6,253 bases of DNA from Myxococcales bacterium (lineage in GTDB: Bacteria > Myxococcota > Polyangia > Fen-1088), in NCBI GenBank assembly GCA_003153875.1, contig PMBY01000530.1, forward strand, positions 369 through 6,621, read 5' to 3'. The translations under genes and the position numbers were made by a program. Shown here piece by piece: positions 1 to 5,216 of the stretch. The notes under the pieces are model-generated. The model saw only the letters and a program-made list of their open reading frames with translations, was not told the DNA's origin and did no database searches. Position 1 is the first letter of the stretch. Every line of letters starts with the position of its first letter.

Positions 1-573
1 CATGTTGTCGCGCAGGTAATCGAACCCGAACTCCGAGTTGGTCCCGTAGGTGATGTCACAGCGGTAGTTGTGCTGGCGTTGGGTATCGGAGAGGCCATGC
101 ACGATCACCCCGACGGACATGCCCAGAAAACGATAGATGCGACCCATCCATTCGGCATCGCGACGGGCCAGGTAGTCGTTGGCCGTGATGAGATGAACGC
201 CCTTGCCGGGCAAGGCGTTCAAGTAGAAGGGCAAAGTGGCGACCAGGGTTTTGCCCTCGCCGGTTTTCATTTCCGAGATACAGCCCCGGTGCAGGATCAT
301 CCCGCCGATGAGCTGCACGTCGAAATGCCGCATGTTCACCGCGCGCCGGCCCGCCTCACGGCAAACCGCAAAGGCCTCGGGCAGCAGGCTGTCCAAGGCT
401 GCGCCCTGGTCCAGGCGCCGGCGGAACTCGGGCGTCATGGCACGCAGTTCCTCGTCGGACTTTTTCTGCATGTCCGGCTCGAAGTCGTTGATGCGAGCGA
501 CCAGCGGGCGCAGGCTTTTCAGAACGCGTGCGTTCTTGGTGCCGAAAATCTTCTTGGCAATTTGGCTGAGCAA
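1..573 (-). CDS. secA: SecA preprotein translocase ATPase, N-terminal part (cut by window edge)
   Basis: SecA is the cytosolic ATPase motor that pushes preproteins through SecYEG. The visible 191 codons, read leftward, are its N-terminus out of roughly 850-950 in the family. Seen: the basic start [13 protein letters not shown], the Q-motif region [11 protein letters not shown] (residues 81-91), Walker A MKTGEGKT (102-109), [11 protein letters not shown] (130-140), and the SecA signature [15 protein letters not shown] (176-190). Walker B and the rest lie beyond position 1. The only plausible start is TTG at 573-571: an in-frame TAA lies 13 codons upstream (615-613), no ATG or GTG lies between, and a GGAAGG Shine-Dalgarno sits 6 nt ahead. 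The gene is divergent from the hydrogenase protease gene. No secM-like leader is visible. The [20 protein letters not shown] segment recalls deltaproteobacterial SecA. Identification is near certain. Confidence 0.97.
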   Translation of the reverse strand, partial: MLSQIAKKIFGTKNARVLKSLRPLVARINDFEPDMQKKSDEELRAMTPEFRRRLDQGAALDSLLPEAFAVCREAGRRAVNMRHFDVQLIGGMILHRGCISEMKTGEGKTLVATLPFYLNALPGKGVHLITANDYLARRDAEWMGRIYRFLGMSVGVIVHGLSDTQRQHNYRCDITYGTNSEFGFDYLRDNM

Positions 574-587
574 GGAGGTCCTTCCGC

Positions 588-602
588 CCCGCGCTTGGCG
601 GG
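588..602 (-). promoter_or_regulatory. Small GC hairpin just upstream of the secA Shine-Dalgarno
   Basis: CCCGC (588-592) and GCGGG (598-602) form a perfect 5-bp stem around a 5-nt loop. On the secA mRNA strand the hairpin ends about 3 nt before the GGAAGG ribosome binding site (585-580). It could modulate initiation at the TTG start, but 5-bp GC hairpins arise often by chance in GC-rich DNA. Confidence 0.3.
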
Positions 603-609
603 AAGGGCT

Positions 610-638
610 AAGTTATGGCGGCCAGGGCTTGCGGGCAA
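610..638 (-). promoter_or_regulatory. Candidate secA promoter
   Basis: On the minus strand TTGCCC (638-633) is followed after exactly 17 nt by TAACTT (615-610), with a predicted transcription start near 603. Each hexamer matches the sigma-70 consensus only partly, so this is a weak candidate supported mainly by the spacing and its place in the 169-bp gap between the divergent secA and hydrogenase protease genes. Confidence 0.25.
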
Positions 639-742
639 GGGGAGGATTCAGTCCGCAGAACGCACAAAGTGAGGACGAGACCCACCACCAAAAGGCGTCG
701 CGTCCTGGGGGCGGCGATGTCATTCTCAGGCCACAGCACCGC

Positions 743-1294
743 ATGAACACTCGCATCCTTTGTCTGGGCAACGAACTGGTTCGTGACGACGGTGTGGGAA
801 TTCGGGTGGGGCGCATCCTGTCCTCCCTGCCTTTACCTGAAGACGTGCGCATCGAATTTGTGCCCCATCTGGGGTTCGATCTCTTGGAGGCGGTGCAAGG
901 GGCGGAGCGCTTGGTCCTGGTCGATGCCATGCACACGGGCCGGTCCCCGGGAACCTGCATCACCCTGGAGGGCGCGGCCATCGAACGCTACGCCACGGGC
1001 GCGGCGGCTTCACACACGGTGGGGATCGCCGAACTTATCGAAGTGGCGCAACGTCTGGCGCCAGGCCGCAACCGGGCCTCGATTGTTTTTGTCGGTATCG
1101 AGGGCCAGGCCTTCGATGCGTACGGCATCGAGCTGACCCCAGCGGTCCAGCAAGCCATCCCCGAGGCTGTCAGGCACGTGCTTCGCGCCATCGGGGCGAG
1201 CGAGAAACTGCTCGAACAGGCAAAGTCTGCGTGTGCACAGTATTGGGATCCGTCGCTCGCGACCATCCTGCTGGGAGAGCCGAAGCGACCGTGA
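743..1294 (+). CDS. [NiFe]-hydrogenase maturation endopeptidase (HyaD/HybD/HycI family)
   Basis: The family clips the C-terminal peptide from the large subunit of a [NiFe]-hydrogenase once nickel is inserted, the last step of active-site assembly in the cytosol. The 183-residue product has the family opening RILCLGNELVRDDGVGIRV. The metal-sensing positions equivalent to HybD Glu16, Asp62 and His93 appear as Asp16 (DD motif), Asp61 (LVLVDAMHTG) and His91 (ASHTVGIAEL); Asp at the first position is also seen in HycI. The VFVGIEGQAFDAYGIELTPAV segment is the usual FxGIxPxxxxxGxxLTPxV block (about 116-136). Length is normal or slightly long, with about 25 extra C-terminal residues. The start is ATG 743, because it directly precedes the conserved beta strand. 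The frame stays open further upstream, but there it runs antisense to secA. No strong Shine-Dalgarno is seen. No hydrogenase subunit gene is visible, so its substrate is unknown. Confidence 0.93.
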   Translation: MNTRILCLGNELVRDDGVGIRVGRILSSLPLPEDVRIEFVPHLGFDLLEAVQGAERLVLVDAMHTGRSPGTCITLEGAAIERYATGAAASHTVGIAELIEVAQRLAPGRNRASIVFVGIEGQAFDAYGIELTPAVQQAIPEAVRHVLRAIGASEKLLEQAKSACAQYWDPSLATILLGEPKRP

Positions 1295-1422
1295 GCTTCT
1301 TTCCGCGTACCCCACACGAACTCGCTCACGCTCACGCCCTGCGAATCCCGCGAAATCGATATCACCAAGATACAAAGAGGCAGCCGACTACCTTGGGCAC
1401 TCCTTTTGAAACGCGTTCCTTC
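1295..1422. other. Intergenic stretch between the hydrogenase protease gene and the IS91 remnant
   Basis: No gene, convincing terminator or repeat was recognised here. The frame of the following transposase remnant stays open leftward, and its similarity to the family may start a few codons before ATG 1423 (residues RSF). The left edge of the mobile DNA therefore probably lies within or near 1380-1415. Confidence 0.4.
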
Positions 1423-1641
1423 ATGACAGACGCGCTTACATGCCCGAAGTGCCATGGGCGCATGAAGATCCTGGCCGCGATCACGAAGCCAGAAGCGATA
1501 CGCAAAATTCTGGACCACCTCGGGATCCCCAGCGAAGCCCCGCGTCGCCCCACCGCGCGACCGCCACCGCAGGCCGAGCTTCCGGGGTCGGCTGATTTCG
1601 CCGAGGTCGACTACGCTGACCCGCCCAGCCCCGAGTGGTGA
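1423..1641 (+). pseudogene. C-terminal remnant of an IS91-family (Y2) transposase
   Basis: These 72 codons match the C-terminal tail of one branch of IS91-type rolling-circle transposases. Seen: LTCPKCHGRMKILAAI (a CPxC knuckle with the RMKIL strand), then a helix of the EAIRKILDHLG type, then a proline-rich linker (PSEAPRRPTARPPP) with AELPG and an acidic end. In full-length relatives, recalled from family knowledge, this tail follows about 350-450 residues carrying the HUH motif and the two catalytic tyrosines, none of which is present. The fragment thus cannot transpose. An ATG at 1423 makes it look like a small complete gene, but no ribosome binding site is evident, and it is better read as debris. 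It points toward the minus-strand IS91-type unit that ends near 1831, so the two are convergent and belong to different sub-branches by their CPxC tails. Confidence 0.75.
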
Positions 1642-1775
1642 CTGACCGGACCCCCGAACGCGCGGCCGGGGAAAGGCCTATGCCCATGACGGCACTCCCA
1701 CAAAATTGGGCTTGTTTTCCCTCGGGTATAGGGCAGATTGACGTGTAGGTTTCTGTAGTCGACAAAATCAGGAGC
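1642..1775. other. Non-coding tail of the IS91 remnant with clustered small inverted repeats
   Basis: This stretch follows the transposase remnant and holds no convincing gene. It is rich in short dyads: TGCC/GGCA (1681-1684/1691-1694) and CCCA/TGGG (1697-1700/1707-1710), with further C-run/G-run pairs to about 1733. The 3' end of IS91-type elements (oriIS) is normally downstream of the transposase and hairpin-prone, so this may be the decayed oriIS of the remnant. The exact end cannot be placed from one copy. Confidence 0.35.
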
Positions 1776-1827
1776 CGTTTGCGGGAGTCGAGCGGAGCCG
1801 CAGGCGGAGCTCGCATTACCGCAAACG
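1776..1827. repeat. Imperfect long stem-loop beside the left inverted repeat
   Basis: CGTTTGCGG (1776-1784) pairs perfectly with CCGCAAACG (1819-1827). Inside, CGAGC (1789-1793) pairs with GCTCG (1809-1813), separated from the outer arms by unequal internal loops (GAGT and CATTA). The 15-nt centre can fold again (CCG/CGG). The bulged two-step helix resembles folded recombination sites such as integron attC or oriIS hairpins. It lies 3 nt outside the GTTGGAT end of the left inverted repeat. Confidence 0.6.
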
Positions 1828-1830
1828 CGA

Positions 1831-1870
1831 GTTGGATGAAACGCTTGCGCGGCAGATTGGCGGCTATGCA
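1831..1870 (+). repeat. Left inverted repeat (IRL) of the recombinase element
   Basis: Reading inward on the plus strand, this begins GTTGGATGAAACGCTTGCG and ends in TGCA at 1870. Compared with the minus-strand copy at 3388-3348, 35 positions of a 41-column alignment are identical, with one 1-nt gap. The shared core GCTTGCGCGGCAG and the block TTGGCGGC are exact. Confidence 0.75.
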
Positions 1871-2080
1871 CTTAGTGGAAGGGTGTCCAGCTGCTGCGGC
1901 CGCGTGCGGGGCTTGCGGCAGTTTTTCGCAGGATGCCCGAACTGATCGCGGCCATGTGGCCGGTGGCCAACAGAGTGCGGATGGCCGAGCCGGCAGCGAA
2001 AGCGGTTGGTGAGCCCTGCACTGGACAAACGGGTGACCGTGACAGCAGGAAGTCGCGGGAGGTCGTGCTGTCTTGGGCGG
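1871..2080. other. Non-coding 3' portion of the IS91-type unit
   Basis: These 210 bases lie between the stop of the shrunken transposase and the left inverted repeat. Open frames cross it on both strands, but none shows recognisable protein features and they appear to be GC-driven. In an IS91-type element this position would be the 3' end region containing the replication origin. Confidence 0.4.
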
Positions 2081-2332
2081 TCATGCAGCGATCCTGGTTT
2101 GCGGCGGAGCGCGAGCTGGTGGCAGCGTCTGGCGCTGGATGGTTCGCTTTTGGCAACGGGGACACAGGGTGACGTCCTTGCCGGTGAGCGCGAGCAGCAG
2201 TTCGGGCCAAGAAAGGTCCGGTGCTACCGAGCCGGCCGACAGGGAGCTTTCATCCCCATCGTAATCATCGACCACCTCGAGCGTAGGAGGCACCACCGCC
2301 ACACCCGACGGGCATCGGGTATGCGCAGACAT
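2081..2332 (-). pseudogene. Internally deleted IS91-type Y2 transposase (mini-ORF)
   Basis: The frame keeps two ends of a Y2 transposase. If translation begins at GTG 2293 the product has 70 residues starting MPPTLEVVDDY, which resembles the usual xRPxLEVADI N-terminus of this group. The C-terminal half (SWPELLLALTGKDVTLCPRC, then QTLPPARAPP and stop) matches the zinc-knuckle tail of the same family. The roughly 300 residues normally between, with the HUH motif and catalytic tyrosines, are absent, and the joint falls near residues 12-20 of that reading. An ATG at 2332 would add 13 residues; no good Shine-Dalgarno decides between them. It lies directly after the recombinase gene, whose restored stop is at 2347-2345. 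It keeps an open frame after deletion, so a small zinc-binding peptide could still be made, but it cannot nick DNA. Confidence 0.65.
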
Positions 2333-3221
2333 TCGTAGAGAGGGTCAGCCGAGGACGTTTCCTGCAGGAGTGCCGAGCAGGTCGATGGGGCTCGGGGTGG
2401 CGCGCAGATGGGCTTGGCAACAGGTGCAGGTAGGTGGTGGTGGACTGGATGCACGCATGACCCAGCAGAACCTGCACACTGCGAATGTCGGCGCCAGTTT
2501 CGAGCATGTGGGTGGCAAAGCAGTGCCTCAACATATGAGGGTAGACGCGCTTACGGATGCCGGCCTTGCGCGCGACCCCAAGAAGGACGCGGTTGACGGC
2601 TTCGCGGGAAAGGCCTGGATTTGCCGATCGCGACCGGCCGGGGAATAGCGATGGTCCCTTTGGCCGCGCCGCCTTCCAGTAGGCGCGCAGCGCCTCGAGA
2701 ATGCGCGGGCTCAGCATCACGTGGCGGGGCCCGGTCTTGCCCTCGCGCACATGGATCAGCATGCGCTTGCTGTCGATATCCGCGACCTGCAACGCCGTGA
2801 TCTCGCTGACGCGCAGGCCGGCACCGTAGGCGAGCATGAAGATGGCGCGATATTTGGGGGAGTCGGTAGCGGCGAGCAGGATGGCGATCTCGGAGCCGCT
2901 GAGAATTTCCGGGGAGCGGCGCGGAACTTTTGCGCGCGGGATACCGGCGGTGGCGTTGCCGCCGGTGGTGGCGGCGAGCAGGCAGCGCACGGCCGCCAGA
3001 TTCACGTTGCGCGTGCGCGGCGAGCGCCCCTTGCGGACCAGGTCGAGCAAAAAGCTCTCGACATCGGTGGACGTGACATCAGCGGGCGCTTTGTCAGTGT
3101 GGGCGAGAAAGCGTCGGGCACAGCGGGCGAACGTTGAAACCGTATTCGGCCGCAGCCCGCGCAGCTCCATGTGGATCTTCATTCTATCGAGGGAACTCTG
3201 GACATCGTTCGGTTTGGTCAT
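2265..3221 (-). CDS. Tyrosine recombinase (phage-integrase family) of an IS91-type element, frameshifted tail
   Basis: A site-specific recombinase that would cut and rejoin DNA through a 3'-phosphotyrosine. The 318-codon frame has an N-terminal SAM-like core-binding domain (about 7-85; LRPNTVSTFARCARRFL) and a catalytic domain from about 105. All catalytic positions are seen: Arg137 (GAGLRVSE), Lys162 (EGKTG), His229 and Arg232 (HMLRH), His255 (LLGHA) and Tyr264 (TTTYLHL). The start is ATG 3221, with AAGGAGA 8 nt upstream. After Leu267 the frame slips. Removing one base (the C pair at about 2416-2417) restores the family tail QAHLRATPSPIDLLGTPAG, ending at a TGA at 2347-2345. The present reading instead runs 51 residues of arginine- and proline-rich sequence to 2265. 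The slip follows the nucleophile, so the catalytic core may fold. Related genes stand upstream of Y2 transposases in some IS91 elements, where their role is unknown. Confidence 0.9.
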   Translation of the reverse strand: MTKPNDVQSSLDRMKIHMELRGLRPNTVSTFARCARRFLAHTDKAPADVTSTDVESFLLDLVRKGRSPRTRNVNLAAVRCLLAATTGGNATAGIPRAKVPRRSPEILSGSEIAILLAATDSPKYRAIFMLAYGAGLRVSEITALQVADIDSKRMLIHVREGKTGPRHVMLSPRILEALRAYWKAARPKGPSLFPGRSRSANPGLSREAVNRVLLGVARKAGIRKRVYPHMLRHCFATHMLETGADIRSVQVLLGHACIQSTTTYLHLLPSPSARHPEPHRPARHSCRKRPRLTLSTNVCAYPMPVGCGGGASYARGGR

Positions 3222-3347
3222 GGCGTGTCTCCTTGGCCTGGGTGAAAGCCAAAGAGTCGCCTGTCACCGACTTGTAGACACGATCGAGCTTCCGCGCGAC
3301 GATGTCAGATCTGGATGGAAGCCCGCCCCGCCCCGATGCCCGTCATT

Positions 3348-3388
3348 TGCACGGCCGCCAAGCTGCCGCGCAAGCGGCTTCGTCCAAC
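3348..3388 (-). repeat. Right inverted repeat (IRR) of the recombinase element
   Basis: Reading inward on the minus strand from 3388, the sequence starts GTTGGACGAAGCCGCTTGCG and ends in TGCA at 3348. It mirrors the copy at 1831-1870 (35 identities in 41 columns). This copy can also fold internally, with GCCGC facing GCGGC across TTGC. It lies 127 bp upstream of the recombinase start codon, so it may overlap that gene's promoter region. Confidence 0.75.
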
Positions 3389-3657
3389 ATCCATATATCG
3401 GACATTTCTTGCGGATGCGATTTGGTGAAAGCAAAAGGGCGCTTCTTTCGCCTATGCTCAGGCCGCCGCTACATGATCACCCGTCGCGTTCCGAGCGCCG
3501 CTTCTTCATGCGCCCGGACCGCGAAACCAACAACGCCTTCATCTACTGCCACGCCCTGTGAGGCTTTCGTCGCCACGCTCGAAGACGGCGCTCCGAAGAA
3601 AGTGGGAAGCCACGCGCCAGCACATGGTTGGTCTACCACTAAGATGCGGCACTAAAC
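3389..3657. other. Intergenic region between the mobile unit and the AbiE module
   Basis: No gene is recognised with confidence. TTGCGGATGCGA at 3409-3420 echoes TTGCGGTAATGCGA outside the left repeat (minus strand, 1824-1811), suggesting the mobile element extends a little past 3388. A plus-strand frame from ATG 3454 to 3561 gives 35 residues (ending RPDRETNNAFIYCHAL) that match no family I recognise. It could be a gene remnant. Confidence 0.4.
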
Positions 3658-3672
3658 TAAAGCTAGGCTTTA
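3658..3672. promoter_or_regulatory. Short perfect palindrome upstream of the AbiE operon
   Basis: TAAAGC and GCTTTA flank TAG, giving 6-bp perfect arms centred about 68 bp before the antitoxin ATG. Position and symmetry fit an accessory operator, but it is short and could also be chance in an AT-richer stretch. Confidence 0.35.
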
Positions 3673-3697
3673 TGTTCGTGCTATGTCGCGCATAACC

Positions 3698-3733
3698 TTG
3701 CACACAAGTAAACTCTGGTTTAAGTTTTGTGCA
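3698..3733 (+). promoter_or_regulatory. Candidate AbiE promoter overlapped by a 35-bp dyad (probable operator)
   Basis: TGCACA (3699-3704) mirrors TGTGCA (3728-3733), and inside them TAAAC (3709-3713) mirrors GTTTA (3718-3722) across TCTG. The outer arm ends on the A of the antitoxin ATG. Overlapping it, TTGCAC (3698-3703) and TAAGTT (3721-3726) are 17 nt apart and make a weak -35/-10 pair. A start about 7 nt after the -10 falls on the ATG itself, so the mRNA could be leaderless, which would explain the lack of a Shine-Dalgarno. AbiEi antitoxins are known to repress their own promoter by binding inverted repeats; the assignment here is inference. Confidence 0.45.
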
Positions 3734-4317
3734 TGGATCAGGTTACGGCAACCCGCCCGGACTGGAACCGCCTCTTCGAGACGGCGGCGGCCCAGGAGGG
3801 GCTGTTCACGACCAAGCAGGCGGCCGAGGCGGGCTACTCGCCTCAGCTCATGGTCCACTACGTCCACACGGGCAAGGCCCTCCGCGTGCGCCGAGGCACC
3901 TACCGGCTCGTCCACTTCCCCGCGGGCGAGCACGAGGAGCTGGTCAGCGCTTGGCTCTGGTCCGAGCGAGCTGGCGTGGTCTCGCACCAGACCGCGCTCG
4001 CCCTCCACGGGCTCTCGGACGCGCTCCCGGTGCACGTGCATCTGACCCTTCCGGGCGACTGGCGGCGCCGCCGCTTCAGGGTGCCGGCCGATGTCGTGCT
4101 CCACCACTCGAATGTCCCGCCCGAGGATCGCACCTGGTTCGGGGCGGTGCCCACGACCAACCCGCGGCGCTCGCTGAACGACTGCGCACGCGATGGCCTG
4201 TCGCCCGAGCTACTCCGACAAGCAGCTCAGCAAGCTCTGCGGCGCGGCCTCGTCACGAAGGTCGAGCTTGTCGAGGTCGAGGAAGCGCTCAAGCCATTTG
4301 GCGGACTCGCCGCATGA
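3733..4317 (+). CDS. abiEi: AbiEi-family antitoxin / transcriptional autorepressor
   Basis: The antitoxin half of an AbiE (type IV) toxin-antitoxin and phage-abortive-infection pair. In studied systems AbiEi neutralises toxicity without binding the toxin and represses its own promoter through an N-terminal winged helix. The 194-residue product shows that layout: a helix-turn-helix region at about 10-62 (LFTTKQAAEAGYSPQLMVHY, then GKALRVRRGTYRLVHFP as the wing) and the family's SHQTALALHGLSDALP block (84-99). The region VPTTNPRRSLNDCA (139-152) resembles the family's usual tTxxRTLxDla block with Arg-Ser in place of Arg-Thr. The start is ATG 3733; TTG 3727 is in frame but would add only two residues and break the dyad. 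No Shine-Dalgarno is visible. The stop overlaps the next start as ATGA (4314-4317), so both are co-translated. The frame one base over is also open here, but only from composition. Confidence 0.88.
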   Translation: MDQVTATRPDWNRLFETAAAQEGLFTTKQAAEAGYSPQLMVHYVHTGKALRVRRGTYRLVHFPAGEHEELVSAWLWSERAGVVSHQTALALHGLSDALPVHVHLTLPGDWRRRRFRVPADVVLHHSNVPPEDRTWFGAVPTTNPRRSLNDCARDGLSPELLRQAAQQALRRGLVTKVELVEVEEALKPFGGLAA

Positions 4318-5216
4318 CGGTGCAAACATACCCATCACCCGAGGCCTTCAAGCAGGCTCTTGACCAGCGCCTGCGAACGTCCGCCAAGACCGGCGCCGAG
4401 TTCGCGCGCAAGCGGCAGCTCCTCGTGTTCGATCGCTTCCTCGCGCGCGTCGTCGCCGTGCTGGGCGATACCACAATGCTCAAGGGCGGCCTCGTGCTCG
4501 AGCTTCGCCTCGAGCGCGCCCGCACGACGAAGGACGTCGATCTGCGAATGGTGGGCTCGCCCGACGACATCCTCGCGAAGCTGCAGGAAACCGCTCGCCG
4601 CGACCTCGCCGACTTCATGACCTTTGAGGTCGGTCCCGACGAGGAACACCCCGAGATCCAGAACGAGGGCATGCAGTACGACGGCCTCCGCTTTCGCGCC
4701 GAGTGCAAGCTGGCCGGCAAGCTCTACGGGCAGCCCTTCGGAGTCGACATCGCCTTTGGCGATCCGATCCTCGGCGAGCCCGAGGTCGTCGTGGCCGAAG
4801 ATGTTCTCGCGTTCGCGGGCATCGCGCCGCCGCCCCTGCGCCTCTACCCGATCGAGACGCACATCGCGGAGAAGCTCCACGCGTACACGATGCCGCGCCG
4901 ACGCCCGAACTCGCGCGTGAAGGATCTCCCCGACATCGCGCTCCTCGCGACAGCGCAGGCCATCGACGCCAGGCGCCTGCGGGCCGCCCTCGAGCAGACC
5001 TTCACCTTCCGCAAGACCCACCCGCTTCCCGCTGTGCTGCCCGATCCGCTCTCTGCGTGGGCGACGCCGTATGCCGCGATGGCGCGCGAAGATCAGCTCG
5101 CCTGGCCCACCCTCGACGATGTCACGTCGGCCGCGAAAGCCTTTCTCGATCCGGTGTTGGCCGGTGACCTCGACGCCATGTGGGGCCCCGATACGTGGGC
5201 CTGGACTCTTCCATAG
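4314..5216 (+). CDS. abiEii: AbiEii-family nucleotidyltransferase toxin
   Basis: The toxin half of the AbiE pair. Family members are DNA-polymerase-beta-like nucleotidyltransferases that stop growth, thereby aborting phage infection; some relatives add nucleotides to tRNA acceptor ends. The 300-residue product keeps the key motifs: KGG (57-59) followed by TTKDVDL with the two metal-binding acidic residues Asp74 and Asp76; a third acidic residue in GVDIAFGDP (Asp145); IAEKLHA with Glu186/Lys187; and RVKDLPDIALL (201-211), where Lys203 and Asp204 match the family's conserved KD pair. Nothing looks truncated, so the enzyme is predicted active. The start is ATG 4314, overlapping the antitoxin stop by 4 nt, the usual AbiE arrangement. 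Codon use is strongly GC-rich at third positions, like the antitoxin. No terminator was found in the 100 bp after the TAG at 5214-5216. Confidence 0.93.
   Translation: MTVQTYPSPEAFKQALDQRLRTSAKTGAEFARKRQLLVFDRFLARVVAVLGDTTMLKGGLVLELRLERARTTKDVDLRMVGSPDDILAKLQETARRDLADFMTFEVGPDEEHPEIQNEGMQYDGLRFRAECKLAGKLYGQPFGVDIAFGDPILGEPEVVVAEDVLAFAGIAPPPLRLYPIETHIAEKLHAYTMPRRRPNSRVKDLPDIALLATAQAIDARRLRAALEQTFTFRKTHPLPAVLPDPLSAWATPYAAMAREDQLAWPTLDDVTSAAKAFLDPVLAGDLDAMWGPDTWAWTLP

Larger units (their letters stand above)
1831..3388 (-). mobile_element. Inverted-repeat-bounded, internally deleted IS91-type unit with a tyrosine recombinase
   Basis: The unit reads leftward: right-end repeat, tyrosine recombinase (3221 to about 2345), a Y2 transposase shrunken to 70-83 codons (ending at 2081), then about 210 bp of non-coding sequence to the left-end repeat. 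Some IS91-family elements are known to carry an extra phage-integrase-like gene upstream of the Y2 transposase, and this layout fits that group. The total of about 1.56 kb is short because most of the transposase is missing. The bounds are set by 40/41-bp imperfect inverted repeats whose outermost bases are GTTGGA on both sides. A second match, TTGCGG(TA)ATGCGA, occurs outside each repeat (1811-1824 and 3409-3420), so the true ends may lie farther out. No target-site duplication was seen. The element is probably non-autonomous. Confidence 0.6.

Noticed and set aside
236..742. Upstream extension of the hydrogenase protease frame (start at 236)
   Set aside because: It runs antisense to secA and has an arginine- and serine-rich shadow composition; family alignment places the start at 743.
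1776..1837. True integron attC site
   Set aside because: GTTGGAT fits the core box, but the complementary RYYYAAC box is not present across the stem, and the sequence beyond the box is shared with the other element end, unlike a cassette border.
2721..3561. Plus-strand frames across the recombinase gene
   Set aside because: These are antisense shadows of the recombinase, which has all catalytic motifs on the other strand.
3454..3561. 35-codon plus-strand frame ending RPDRETNNAFIYCHAL
   Set aside because: It looks slightly protein-like, but no family, ribosome binding site or longer homologous context was recognised; mentioned only as a possible remnant.
3729..4313. Upstream extension of the toxin frame, giving a 495-residue ORF
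   Set aside because: The frame overlaps the well-supported antitoxin gene one base over and encodes proline- and glycine-rich shadow sequence; the toxin begins at ATG 4314.
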